From Apostichopus japonicus (Eukaryota; Echinodermata; Holothuroidea; Aspidochirotida; Stichopodidae), in NCBI RefSeq assembly GCF_037975245.1, contig NC_092562.1:10081001-10145000 (forward strand): 64,000 bases of DNA, written 5' to 3'. The notes under the pieces were generated by a model. The model saw only the letters and a program-made list of their open reading frames with translations. It ran no database searches and was not told the DNA's origin. The position numbers and the translations under genes were made by a program. How positions within the stretch are numbered: position 1 is the stretch's first letter; each line of letters opens with the position of its first letter. This document shows, piece after piece, positions 27,301 to 42,300 of this stretch.

Positions 27301-30300
27301 AGGAATTTTTTCTTATTACCATTCTCTTCCCTATGTTTTATTACATTTTGAGTAATAATGGTCTTAGAGGGTATATATGAAGCTTGTAATAAAAGTTAGA
27401 AATAGTTCTATAAAATAGTTTGACTCAAGTGTAAGATTTGACATACAACAATTTCTGTTATTACACAACAATGAAAGGTTGGCTAGGGTATCTTGGTATT
27501 TCAAATCAAGATAACATCTAGGTTATACTGTTCAGAAGAAGGGTACTAACACACCCACTCAAAACATTCATAACTTGGTATTCATGTATGTAGTCATAGA
27601 TTGTAAGATTTGACATACAACAATTTCTGGTTTTACACAACAATGAAAGGTTGGCTAGGGTATCTTGGTATTTCAATTAAAGATAACATCTAGGTTATAC
27701 TGTACATAAGAAGGGTACTAACACACCCACTCAAAACATTCATAACTTGGTATTCATTTATATACAGTAGTCATAGATTGTAAGATTTGACATACAACAA
27801 TTTATGTTATTACACAACAATGAAAGGTTGACAAAGGGTATCTTGGTATTTCAAATGAAGATAACATCTAGGTTATACTGTTCAGAAGAAGGGTACTAAT
27901 GCACCCACTCAAAACATTCATATCTTGGTATTCAGAAGTCATAGATTGTAAGATTTGACATACAACAATTTCACAACAATGAAAGGTTGGCTAGGGTATA
28001 TTGGTATTTCAAATCAAGATAACATCTAGGTTATACTGTTCAGAAGAAGGGTACTAACGCACCCACTCAAAACATTCATAACTTGGTATTCATGTATGTA
28101 GTCATAGATTGTAAGATTTGACATACAACAATTTCTGGTTTTACACAACAATGAAAGGTTGGCTAGGGTATCTTGGTATTTCAATTAAAGATAACATCTA
28201 GGTTATACTGTACATAAGAAGGGTACTAACACACCCACTCAAAACATTCATAACTTGGTATTCATGTATATACAGTAGTCATAGATTGTAAGATTTGACA
28301 TACAACAATTTATGTTATTACACAACAATGAAAGGTTGACAAAGGGTATCTTGGTATTTCAAATGAAGATAACATCTAGGTTATACTGTTCAGAAGAAGG
28401 GTACTAATGCACCCACTCAAAACATTCATAACTTGGTATTCAGAAGTCATAGATTGTAAGATTTGACATACAACAATTTCACAACAATGAAAGGTTGGCT
28501 AGGGTATCTTGGTATTTCAAATCAAGATAACATCTAGGTTATACTGTACATAAGGAGAGTACTAAACACAACCACTCAAAACATTCGTAACTGTGTATCC
28601 CATATATGTAGTCATAGATAGCCCAGAGTTCAAAAACAAAAGGGTTACATGCATAGCATTTTTTTGATGACTCAGTCATGTGTTATTATTCTGCTGTGTG
28701 TGATAGAGGTGAATGAATATAAGAGACTGTAAAAACAAGTGTCTGTTATGCAGACTGGGTAGGACTTGACCCCTCATGAACTTCACACTAGAAATATTTG
28801 CAAAGCGGGGCTAGAATGTCACTTGGGAAATGAAGTCAAACAAAAAAAATAGTTAAACTAGGTAGGAATCAAAGGTATGTTTCACTAAAGAATATAAATA
28901 ACTTTTTCCATTAATCAGTTCATGGTCTCTTTAATGGCAATGGCATTTGTTTTTTCTTTTATCTCTATAGATATCAAAATAAGGAGGAATTTTCAAAACA
29001 TTTTTACTCTTTTTTCTTTTCTTCTTATTCATATGAAATCTGACCAATTGAGAAAAGTTTATTTGTGAAAAAAGTTGATAGTATATTTCATCTCTTCAAC
29101 TTTTACTGATAAACATGACTTTTCATAAATCAAAGAACATCTGGAGACAGGTGAGAGAATAGGGAAAGTAAAATTTACAAATGTTCTAAGATTAATACCA
29201 AGAGGATGGATTAAGAAACAAATACTTACCTGTCACCACATTACCACTGCATTACTGATATCTACTATGTCTATGGTTACCCAGTAGCCTGTATGTAGCA
29301 TTGTACTTCCTAATATACTTCAATGTGGGCATTCCCGGGGAAGGCAATAGGAGGGGGGAGGGTGAGGGGTAGGGAGGGAAGGAGGGTGTAAAGTAAAGAA
29401 AACTGCCAAAACGTTACCAGGAGGTCTTATGGTAGCATCATAGAGAGAGTGCTAGTCAATGCTGGTTACAAAGTTAAGAGTAATTACAATTGTTGGTTCT
29501 TACACGAAAGCTTGGTAACATATTTCCAACACATGAATGAAGCAGATGAGAGAGTAGGGGTAGATGGAAAGGAGAAGGGAGAGGTAGGGAAGGGGGGGGG
29601 GAGAATGGAAAAGAGAGGGTGAATGGGGGTAGCAAAAATTTGGATTGTATTTTGATGAAACACCCTACTCGCTTCTTTTAACCAATTGAAGGTTGATGAG
29701 CCAATAATTTATGAATTTGTTTCAAGTTATCAAGATTTTATCTCCCAGAAACTATTTGTTATTAGTGTTAAGATAATGTACAATGCAAAGTGGGATACTT
29801 CTGTATTTACTACATTCAGTTCATTATTTGTAATAATGAAATATGACTCGTCAACCCCATGAACTACTGCGGTATGAGACTTTAGTATCATCTTACAGTT
29901 ATTACCACCAACACAAAAACCCAGTAGCATGCTCAGGATTTTAAACATGGGGGAGTGGGGGGGGGGAGTAGAATTCTAATATCTTCCAACTGAATTAGGT
30001 AGGGCCATGAACCTTTATATGGAAGGGTGAGAGATAATTGAATGATCTCATAAAGGACTGGGTCGTTGAAGCAAGTCTCCCACAAAGGGGGGGGGCGGGA
30101 GGGTCTGTGGTCCCTACACAAGAAAAACTTAAGACCTTCAGACATCCAATGGTTGATTCTGAGGCATATTTAGACTCTAAATTAGGTCTATAATTAGGTC
30201 TAACTACAAGGTTGTGCAAATACTAATTACCCTTGAATTTTTCCTCGAGGTTAAATAGCGTTGCTCTAGTTCTTCCCAACTGAATGTAAAACTCCTGCAA

Positions 30301-33300
30301 CCAAACCACTTCCCCGACTAGCAATGGACATCCCCACTCCCCCTCCCCTTACCCAGCAATGGGCATCCCCACTCCCCTCCCCACCCCTCCCCCCAGTTCT
30401 GTCCTTCATGCCATGCAGAAAGCATTGGCAATGATTGACACACACTGTGCTACTATAAGTTTCGTCTTCAACATTCAATATAGAGCCACAGACCATCTGG
30501 GCAATGGAGGAGCAATGAAACCAGAGTGAGATAAATACAGACAGTGACTTACTGTTCTTGTTGATTGCTGTCCAGTGAGCCCAGTGACTGTGTCGTGGGA
30601 ACTCCATGAGGGCTCCCTTGCATGCTGACCGGTGAGGTATGATTACTGTAGTTAGATGTACCAGTGGTGGCGCCGCTACGACTGGAATGACCACTAGGGT
30701 ACACACCTAAGTAAAGAAGTTAGAAAAACGGTTGGACATTACTGTGAACTTCATGATGATGAGTATGTAGATAGGTGGTGAAATGTTGCCAGGGAGAGGG
30801 GAAGGGGAGGGGGGGGGAGAGGGAGTATAAATTACAAAACAAAGAAAGTCAGATCCTAGTACTATAATCAGTCAGTAGTTATTTTGTTACAACGCTTAAA
30901 GCGACCACAAATGTGGGAGAAACCTGCAAGGACTATATGGATTACAAGATTACAAGACTAATTCTAAAAAAAGGTTGAATATGGGCTCCTCCAGTGAGTG
31001 GTAGATGCAGAAAGCTGTGTAATGGGTTGTGATGGTGTCACGAAAGATTGGATTTGGGGGGGGGGGCGGGGGAGCATTGTGTATATGTAAGCATTACTAC
31101 CAACAAATGTAATGATGATATATGTTGTTGGCAGGTCATACTAGACATAATTTCTATTCTTCTATACTCCATTGAAGGGATGTGACAGAGGATGGAGAAA
31201 ATGGCAGCATATTCATGACATCACACGGTCTATGACATCAGGTGGTCTTCTATCTATTATGACACAATTCTCGGTCAGACCTATCGCAAGTTTTTTTAGC
31301 TCTGTAACCTTTGACTATGGGTAATGAACCTCCCCTTACTTCGTCCCCCCCCCCACAAACAACCTATGCTTCACTTTACCCATCTTTCCTTAGTGACCAT
31401 TCAAGCGTCGTTTTACTAGATGTATAGGTAGATGGAATACATACACGTAGAAATGACACGTCTTTTACACGGTTGGATCAAATCAAAACAGATTATATCC
31501 GTTCTGCTTTGCTCATGGTTGGGGGTTTAGTTACCCCGCCAGATCACTTGGAACACTTTTCCAAAGTGATGCAAGACACTATGAAGGGGGGGGGGAAGGG
31601 GGTCCTTTATCTCATGACTGTTTCTAACAAAAGTCTCACAAATTAACAAAACCACGCAACAATCTGCTTGAAGATATTTAAGATAAGAAACGGCACACTT
31701 CCGTCAATTCCACGGGCAACAACCTACCAGGGTATAGTTCGGCTGAAGCTGGGCATGAAGAGTGAGGGGATCTTCCTATGCCACTGTCGTTCAGTTCCAG
31801 AGGACTATCCCCGTGAGACATCGGATGTAGCGATTGGATAGATAGACAGTCGCCTAAAATATCCGGTGGTGCAAACTCATCCCTCGTTCTTAACTGTCGA
31901 TAGAAACAATAAGATTTATTAATTATTAAGGAATAAACCAAACAGTTACCAGTTACAGCCAATGCAATTAACAGGGAATAACTAAAAGTGTTCAAATTTT
32001 GTGCAGCATTCCATTGTTTTCTCTCATTGAATACTATATAGTTCCAGTGTATAGGGAACTTGGTATACATCTGGACACTTGTATAGCAACTGGCAGGCCA
32101 TTTTGTTATAGCATTTTGCGATGGATACTGGATAAATTATTTCCCTGCTTGCAAAAGTTCACTACCACGGTTTACGGCAGTTCTTTGCCTTATTCATTCA
32201 TTCAAGCTTATATAAGATCATCTTTCCCACCACCTCTTGCCTTTCCCTTGCCCTCGGAAACATTCTACTGCAATAAATTGTACAGCTCGACTATTCCGTA
32301 ACATTCCCCCATACGATAGATGTAACAGTGAACCGATAAGACTGCTACTGTACCATACTTACTTTCTTCCTTGCCTGGTGTTCTTTCGCAGCGTGAGCCT
32401 TGACATGCTTCCGTAATGAACTAGGATCCGTATACCTCTTGGTACAGCCGGGAAGCTGACATGCATAAGGTTTCTGTGCAAAATGGAAAAAAAGAAGACA
32501 TATATGCTGAATACTTTCAAACGGAAACAATTATGGAACAAAGAGACTCTAGCAGAATTTGAAAGTTATCTGTTTTATAACATTTTCCAATGATTGGGTT
32601 GCTAATTAATTGTACTAAAGCAGTTCATAAATCTCATACCCTTAATACTAGCTTTGAATATTTTGAAGGACTCATTATAAAGTTTAAATCTACACTGGGT
32701 CACACAGCTCAATGAAATGATTGTTTGCTCATCAAACAATTTTCATAAGTAGTGCTGTGGTGTGGAGGGCATGTATTGAGGGGGAAGTGGCCGAGGGAAG
32801 GGGGAGGGGAGAGGCATGTAAAACATCTAAAGAGAAAAATAATTCATTTGATAAAACTTTTGTGTTCATGTTCCCTCATATTCATTCAAGAGAGCACAGA
32901 GTCATGAAGAGCTATAACCATTTCTATAATAAATTTATCATTAATTTCTATGTAGTTACCCTCTCTGTGTTTGCTGATTCCTTTTTATTTTTTACAAATG
33001 ATTTTTAAGGAGAAATATTAGAACCCCTGTTCTTTCTTTAAACACAATAGACTAACATTGACTTTAATATGCAGTGACAGCTGCAATGGTTACTTCACCA
33101 TAATTACTATATATGAATATTCAGACATGAGGGAATCTAACAGACGCCTGTCACCTTCTGGTGACATGATAACATCACAATTTGGACAATATGGTGGCAG
33201 CCCACTGACATGAGTGTTAAAGGTCAGCGTTGACCCCACAATCAAAGCATGCTGGAAATGCTGTCGAGGTTTTCAACTGAACTTTCATAGAAAATGTGTC

Positions 33301-36300
33301 CGTCAGATAATAATGCACTCTGATGGTGGTAGTGTTTCAGTTAGACAATTGATGACCGTAGCAAATTTTAGAGGCAATACTGATCACTAATTTAAAGTAT
33401 AACTTAAGCCACAAAATACATGTATACATCATCAGATACAAAAAAAAATACATAAACATATCAAATAAACATATATGTTGAAGCTCATTAGTAATTACTG
33501 TTAGCAGTCCAAGTTAGATTTCTATACCACTATTTAATTTTTTGAGAATTGACCCTTTAAACACATCTGCGACTCATCAATGAAAGTGGCTGAACCACTG
33601 AGGCTAACACACAGAACATTAGGTCAGCTCATTAGCTCATGACAAATTTGTCAAGGACAATGGAATTGAATGTGATTCAAGGGTGCTCTGTTGTTTTATA
33701 TGAAGTTAAAAAGAGCATATTTTTGTTATTATGATTTAGAATTTTTTAAAGTAATGGATTAACATTAACATATAGGCCTGCACTGAGAGGCCCACATCAA
33801 CATCATAAATCTGACCTTAAAGGAGCATTCCAGAGATAAAGCATATTTTAAAGGGTGACTATATCGAAAACCGGAACAGCTAATATAAACATTAGCAGCT
33901 CCCCTTTTCTTGGACTAGGACAAATCAAGACTAAACTTCTGCCTAACGTTGTCCTTTGAGAGTTCAATATCGCTGGACAAAATCAAATTCTTCAGTTATT
34001 TCCTTTTCTTTCCTTTTTCTATCAAGACTTTTACAATGTTACTTTGCCTTTGTGTCGCCTTTAAGTAATTATGTCAACTTACCGTATCGAGGTGAGTCCT
34101 CTGATGCTTAGCTCTATCCGATGAATTACTGAAGGCCTTCGAACATCCAGGATGTTGACAAAGGTATGGCTTTTCTCCCGTGTGGGACCTCAAATGAATC
34201 TTCAAGTTTTCTAGTCTTGAAAATGCTTTTGGACATCCCTCAAACTGAAGGGGGGAGTAAAACAAAAAAAGAAATATTAAGAAATTCAAATTGTTTATCG
34301 AGCGAAGTAAATAGAAAAGTTTATTCGTTGGACCGAGGCAGGTAAGAGAGATAGGAAGTAGATGATATGAGTACTGTGGATGTACAATATCCTTGTAACA
34401 GAGCTATTTGCTTTGCAGCTTACATCTGGCACTTTACAAGAAGTCCTTCTTCAACTGGAATACTGAAAAAAAAATTATCCAACCAGGTACGCCAATCATA
34501 TCCATTGTTATCCTTGCCATGCAATCTTTGGTACTATATCAAGCCTCTATAAACAATGCCATAATTATCTGGAACCTCCTCCCTGTCAGTAATTCCAAAA
34601 CTTTACCAGATTACCAGTTCACTATACGTAGATACGGTACAGCAAGAGTGCTGAGGTTGTGAGGAGACAAGTAAGCAAGGTACAAAGTAAATTTCAATTT
34701 ATGTACTACAGTATACAGCATACCTAACTTTTTAAGAAAAGAGTCATAAAACACAAAATCATACATGATTAAATAATTTCTGACCCAGTAAGGTTGGAGG
34801 TATCCAGTTTTTGTATTATTATTTTAATCTATCACACTACTGTATGTTCTGGTATATATCTATAGTCTATATGCTATAGTCTTCTTACTTTTTTTGTCTC
34901 TTCATTTATTTTTGTATGTTTTGTGTGTATTTAGAGGCATACAATGTAATTTTTCCTCTTGTTTGCTTATTACTTTCTTCTGCTTGTTTCTCTGCTTTCT
35001 TTCCTTTCAGATGGGAGTTTTCTAAATTGTTAAAAGCCTGAAGGCTTCTAGAACACTTCCTTTTACAATTATATTAGTTCTAGTTTAAACATGGAGCTAT
35101 ATAGCTCCATGGTTTAAAGGAGAATGCAATCTTGTTTAGGAGAAACAAATAAATGAAATACGACTCCATCTCGTCCCATACATAATAATTAACGATAACA
35201 TCTAGCAGGATTATGGTGAATCCGTACTAATATTGTATCATATTTGGTGGCTGTTCTCATACATAACCTCATGCGATGTTGAACGATGCAGACTTTACAA
35301 ATTTGTCCTTCGTACTTCATGAAACAGCGTGTTACATGGAAGATTGGAGTAGATGGATAATTGTCACAAGAATCATATTGTCATTTTTGAATGGAAAATT
35401 TGGAAGGAAGAGGACAACAATGACCTGTAGAGGTCAAATGGGACGCAGTGCAAAACTGTTAAGAAACTGTCTTGGTAGAAAGGAGTGCATATATGCACAG
35501 GAGACAGGTAATGGATTTGTTATTGTCAGTATTGGTACTCGCATTTGCTCATACACATAGTGTACCATGTGGAATAGTATTCAATTATGCAAGATTCAGT
35601 ATCGGTACCCACATTTACTAAGTACTCATATTTACTCATACTCACAGTGTACCATGTCAAATAGTATTCAATACTGCAAGAGTAAGTATTCATACTCTCA
35701 TTAACTCATATTCAAAGTGTACCATGTGGAATAGTATTCAATCATGCAAGATTCAGTATCAGTACCCACATTTACTCAGTACTCACACATTTACCCATAC
35801 TCACAGCTAGTGTACCATGTGGAATAGTATTCAATACTGCAAGATTCAGTATCAGTACCCACATTTACTCAGTACTCACACACTTACTCAGTACTCACAC
35901 ACTTACTCAGTACTCACAGTGTACCATGTGGAATAGTATTCAATACTGCGAGAGTCAGTACTATCCGTACTCCCATTTACTCCTACTCACAGTGTATCAA
36001 GAGGAATTCTAAGTTGTAGCCATACTTATGCTGCGGGGTACTCGTATAGAAAGTCTTCCAGTCTAGTACATTCCCAAAATAAACTCACAAAAAGCAACAA
36101 ATTCGATCCACATAAGCTTTACATAACCACCTGCTGACACCAGCAGGTTTTCTTTGTTGCCATCAGACAACAAGCTCTGCTATCTGTAGTTCATTAAAAA
36201 TTGATTTTGTTTTCCATCCCATTCCATTGAACTCTGCCTATTGACCTAACATCACTCCAGCCAGAATTAATCTCTTTGATGGAAGTTTTCTGACTGGTAC

Positions 36301-39300
36301 ACCCACCCACTCCATCTACCATTGGGTCTACCATTGTCAGTTTACAGATTGGAGGGGTATCAAAAGAAAGTTCAAAGTCTTTCCCCAGGATAAGAGTTGA
36401 ATGCCCTCCATTTCACCTTCAGATACCTTCAAAACGGCTTTAATAAAAAAAGAAGCCAATGTTAAGATATCACTATTACAGGCAAACCAAATGCTTCCAA
36501 GTAATCAACAAAATGTGTGGTGTGAATGGCAGCACCTCATTTTGAGTATTCTCTGGGGGGAATAACCAGCCAAATTACCTGGAAATTTCAACAATTTTTC
36601 ACAGAATTAGGATTAGCTGTTTGAAAGTGTCTCTACCTATGTTACTCCTCCCAAAGGGAAAATATTAAACAACACTATACCCTGCCTAAACTGTTGCCTA
36701 TAGTACCCTTTTAATCACATAACAGCTTTTAACAGTATTGCATCTTCAAGAGTGTTATTAAGGATCAATAGCATAAGCAGATCGATGTAAACTACTAGTA
36801 TGGTACAGAAGTATTTTGGGTTGATTTTGATCAATTTTGATCAATTTTTTACATTTTTACATAATTTATAAAACAAATCCCCACAACAATATACTGTACA
36901 GAAGGCCATTCACTGGTCAAGTTTTCATTACAAACAATGTTTAAGCAACGAATACTTGTTGAGTTTTGAAACATTTTCTTATTTCCAAACATTTATGAAA
37001 ATTCTCTGGGAGAACAAAACCTTGCCAATTGAACATCAATTTCATTTGCCCACTTATCAAACCTTTAATTTCCAGCAAATATCTAGGAGGGTGACTAGTC
37101 TTAATAGGTTGCTTAGTAACAATTGGCAGGTTTCATAAAATTGCTGACCGCATGCAGAGACCTGCTTTAAAGCTACATCTGTGTGTGTATTTACTGAAGC
37201 CTCATTCACCAAGGAAGACAACACACATGAACGTACAACTAAGTAAATTCTTACACAGTTGTGACAAAATGATGTCCAAAACAATGAAACTTCTGACCCT
37301 AACTTCCACTTTTACCCAGCAAGCACATGGCGTTGTTAGCTTCTGAACGGTAGAATCCGAAGGCAGAGGGCAACGTCCTGAAGAGGTCGAGGGGGGCGGG
37401 GCGGGGAGGGGAGGGGAGAGGTGGTAGGGGGAGGGGCAAAATTAATGTTACCGGTTGTGGTAAGCCATGTAGAAAGTATTGCGTATGTACAACAGAGAGG
37501 TAATAGAGGAGTCATGTAAATCTTACAAGACTTGAATACATCAGAACTCACAAAAACCTGTTTCTTTTTGGAAGATCAGGGAACAATCCTGTGCACAAGT
37601 GTGAATCTTTGGATTGTTGAGCAGATTTTTTTCCTTCCTATCTTATCTGTGTCTTCATGAATTTTTATATTTTGTTGGAAAATAACAGCTTTTTCTTTTA
37701 AGATCTCCAATTTAAATTGTAACACCCACTAAGCATGTAATATAACATTAGGAAGCATGCCATTCATGAGAATTCTAATAACTGGGTGAGAGCCAAAACT
37801 GGTCAACCACAAACATGAATTTTACATGTTAGTTCCATTGGATACATTCACTTTCCGTGATTGAACATTGCAAAATTTGTATTATTTTAGACAAAAATAG
37901 TGATTTAAGTCAAAAATTACAATGTCTGCGTGGGAGGAACAGAACTCAATTAAAATGACTTATATAACTATATAGATTTAATAGCTAGGTTGATCAAGTT
38001 CCTTTTTGGTTTTGATGAGACAGAAACCTATGAGGTCATAATGGCAAGTGTATGTATATGTATACGTATGTGTGTTTGTGATGCCTAGCTGGTAAACAAG
38101 ATATCTCAAGATAGGAATCATGGATACTTTGCATTCTTGGTATGTAGATGTGTCATATTGAGAGGAAGAACTCTGTTATAGTTGTTTGAGGTCAAATATT
38201 ATCTGCGGGCACCAGCGGTCAAAAACTGAAAAACTTGTAAACACAATATCTCAAGATAGGAATCATGCATACTTTTCATACTTGGTATGTAGATGTGTCA
38301 TATTGAGAGGAAGAACCCTATTGTTTTTGGTGGAGGTCAAAGGTCACCTGGGGTGACCAGTGGTCAAAAATGAAAACCTTGTGAACACAATCAATATCCC
38401 AAGATAGGAGGCATGGATACTTTGCATACTTATCATGTGAATGCATTATATTGAATAGAAGAACTCAATTTTGGTGGCAGTCAAAGGTCATCTGGGTCAC
38501 CAGCACTCAAAACTCTTTTAACATGATATCTCATGGTAGAAATCATGGCTAATTCTGATACATGATATGTGGATTTGCCATATTTAGTACAAGAGTCCTG
38601 TTGTTGATTGTACGTCAAAGGTCATTTGAGCTCACCAGAGTTCAAACTCTAAAAAAGCTTCCAACATGATATCTCAAGGTAGGAATCATGGCCACTTCTC
38701 ATACTTTGTGTGTGGATACATCACATTGAGTAAAAGAACCCTATTGTTTTTGGTGGTGGTATGTATTGCCTGCCACCTACAGTAGACTTGAGTAAAAATT
38801 TAGTTTTCAAGTTTGCTGTGAACTTTCCCAAAGTATCAACGAACTCTCCAAAGTATCAACAAATTATACCATTAGCACCTACAACTTAATTAAAGAAATA
38901 TAAGGGGGTGGCCAGCATCGTGAAATATTTTAAAGGGACAGAATTCCGGTGCGAGGGATGAAATTGTCTGTGCGAGTGATGAATTTCAAACAGTAGTTTT
39001 ATATGTCATTTTACCAAGGGATTGCCAGGTGACAACCCCAGACTTTGCTGCCACATGTCGCAACAAATGGTTATACACACATAATGAAATCACCTAAAAA
39101 TTTAGCTCTGTAAAAACTAAAGTTTGTGCCCAAATGTTGTAGTCCTTAAAAACTGTTGCACATACTGTATTTCACTGAAAATGTTGTCATTGTGGTTCTT
39201 CCCAATTCTGGACACTACTAACTTTTCACTGCAAATAAGTTACAAAGCTCAGAACTATTTTGTTGGGCTATTTTCTTCATCAAATATTCAGAATCTCATG

Positions 39301-42300
39301 TCAAACCAGCAACAACTATCTCAGTTTTACAGCTAAATGCATCTAAATATATCAGACTTTAGTTTCACTTCCAGAATGATTTCTGCAAATTTTCGAGACC
39401 CATGGTCATACAGTACTGTACCTCAATCCTGCAGCTCATTGTTATCTGGCCATAGAGCTATTACCAAGATCAATAAGGGCTAAATGAATTCACAAATGAT
39501 CGAACATTTTTATTCAAAATCATTCTTGGACTTTCATTCTCCATATTAAGTTTATTTATAAACTCAGGTTTGTTGCATTGATTATGATAATCAATTATGG
39601 AGGCCAAAAATATACCTGTTACATTAAATCTCCCTCAACAACTGTTAGCACACGAACTATAATGTCAACTTACAGTATAACCAAAGTTATGCCTATTCCG
39701 TAAACACCAAAAGAGGTCCTGATTACGTCAGTTCCGAATGGTTTGAACCAATGAAAAAGTACGAGCACAAAACCAACATCCTAGTGACTTTGGGTGGTAG
39801 AATCAGAAGGGAGGTCATTGACCAGAGGGGTCCGGTCCACAGAGGGTGCGCAGTTTTAACAAGAGCCCAAGGGCACTGTGGTTCCTTGCGTAGGGGTATA
39901 TGACAATACACATAATATTATCAAGCAAGATTGGGTTCAAATAGTCAAGTAATTGTGGTCCTACATGTACCCATAAAGTAACCAACACTATAGCCAACAC
40001 TTTTGTGATCACAAATTGTGATCGGATTATGATCAAAATGCACTTTTGAGATCTGAACATGGCGTCGAAAATGTAAGAGAAATAAGGTAACCTACATTCA
40101 GGTCAGCAGATATGATAACATTGGTGACCACAGATGACATGACCGTGAAATTTGAAAATGTTCCACCACCCCATTCACAACTTGTCCCAAAATATCAACT
40201 GTGGCATTGGGATTTAATTGCATTAAATGTCTAAAAATTAACTTTGAACTTGTATACATAACTACACACACAAAGGTCACCCGGAGGTCAACCAATTGAC
40301 CTTTTTGATCGGTGAGCCCTAAATAGAGCATCAAAACTGTAAAAATTCAAACATTTTTTCTTTGCCCATTTCCCCCCCCCCAAAATACTAGTTTTTTTAA
40401 CATTAATTAATTTTTAACATTAATAACTTTGCACACGAAGGTCACACGGGGGTCAACCTATTAACATTTATGATCAGAAGGTACCTTTGACATCTGAAAA
40501 AAGCATCGAAACTGTAAAATTCCCCAAAACAAGTAAAGGTCACCCGAGGTCAAATTGAGGTCAAGGGTCACCCAGATGCGGGTCGACAATTGGATTACAT
40601 TGAAGCAACGCCCAACCCTAACGGACAATTCGTTCTCAAGTTATCGCCAAAAAACTAGTTTTTTATCATTAATTGACCTTTGGTGACCTCGGACCACATG
40701 ATCGTTAAGTTTGAAAATATTCCCCTGTACCATTCGCAACTTGTCCAAAAATATCAACCATGTCACACCTTGGCAATGGGGGTTATTGCATTAATAAGTT
40801 CGCACTCGAAGGTCACACCGGGTCAACCTATTGACATTTATGATCAGAAGGTACCTTTGACATCTGAAAATAGCATCGAAACTGTAGAATTCCACAAAAC
40901 AAGTAAAGGTCACCAGAGGTCAAATTGAGGTTAAGGGTCACCCAGATGCGGGTCAACAATTGGATTACATTGAAGCAACTCCCAACCCTAAGGGACATTT
41001 TGTTCTCAAGTTATTGCAAAAATACTAGTTTTTTATCATTAATTGACCTTTGATGACCTCGGATCACATGACCGTTAAGCTTGACAATTTCTCACTATAT
41101 CATTTGCAACTTGTCCCAAAATATCAACCGTGTAACACCTTGGCACTGGGAGTTATTGCACTAAATGTCTGAAGATTAACTTTGACCTCATATAACTGAA
41201 CCCACAAAGGTCACCTTGGGTCAACTTATTGACATTTTTTATCAGTGAGACGTAAATATAGCATCAAACTATAAAAATTCAAACATTTCTTTCTTTGCCC
41301 ATTTTCTGCCCCAAAAATACTAGTTTTTTAACATTAATTGACCTTTTGGTGACCTCGGATCACATGACCGTTAAGTTTGAAAATATTCCCCTTTACCATT
41401 TGCAACTTTTCCAAAAATATCAACCATGTCACACCTTGGAACTGGGAGTTATTGCATTAAATGTCTCAAAATTTACTTTGACCTCGTATAACTTCGCACA
41501 CGAAGGTCACACGGGTGTCAACCAATTGACATTTTTGATCGGAAGGTACCTTTGATATCCAAATCTAGCATCAAAACCAAACATTTTCTTTTTTGCTCGT
41601 TTCCTCCCAAAATAAGCAGATTTTTTCTAATGTGACCTTTGACCTTTTGACCTTGGTTTCAGATGTAGTTTAATCTCCTAATTCCAAAAAACAAAACGAT
41701 AAGTCTGTACAACCATCCTAACTCCGACCGAAAAACTTTGACCCCATATCACTTCGCACGTAAAGGTCACACCGGGTCAACCTATTGACATTTATGATCA
41801 GAAGGTACCTTTGACATCTGAAAATAGTATCAAAACTGTAAAAATCCCCCAAAACACGTAAAGGTCACCCGAGGTCAAATTGAGGTCAAGGGTCACCCAG
41901 ATGCGGGTTGACAATTGGATAACATTGAAGCAACTCCCAACCCTAACGGACATTTCGTTCTCAAGTTATTGCAAAAATACTAGTTTTTTATCATTAATTG
42001 ACCTTTGGTGACCTCGGATCACATGACCGTTAAGTTTGAAAATGTTCCCCTAACCAGTTCACAACTTGTCCCAAAATATCAATCTTGTCACACATTGGCA
42101 CTGGGAGTTATTGCAGTTTTAATATTTTCGGTTTTTGGACCATAACTGACCCTTGGTGACCTTTGTGGGCACCAAAAACAATAGGGCACACCTTCTCCAT
42201 ATGGCGGATCTATAGTCCAAGTTACGCCTCAATCCAACATTCCCTTATTGAGATAGAGCGTACCCAAGCAAGTGTCACAGACACACACACACACACACAT

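Noticed and set aside
30266-30706. 146-codon minus-strand open frame over exon 5
   Set aside because: It uses a different frame from the one set by the splice phase and runs through the exon 5 donor into the intron and C-rich duplicates.
34408-34662. Possible LINE C-terminal block from WNLLP in a plus-strand frame
   Set aside because: Only the WN-LP words match; the surrounding residues and the FKK-L block are missing, and the 3' part belongs to another dispersed repeat.
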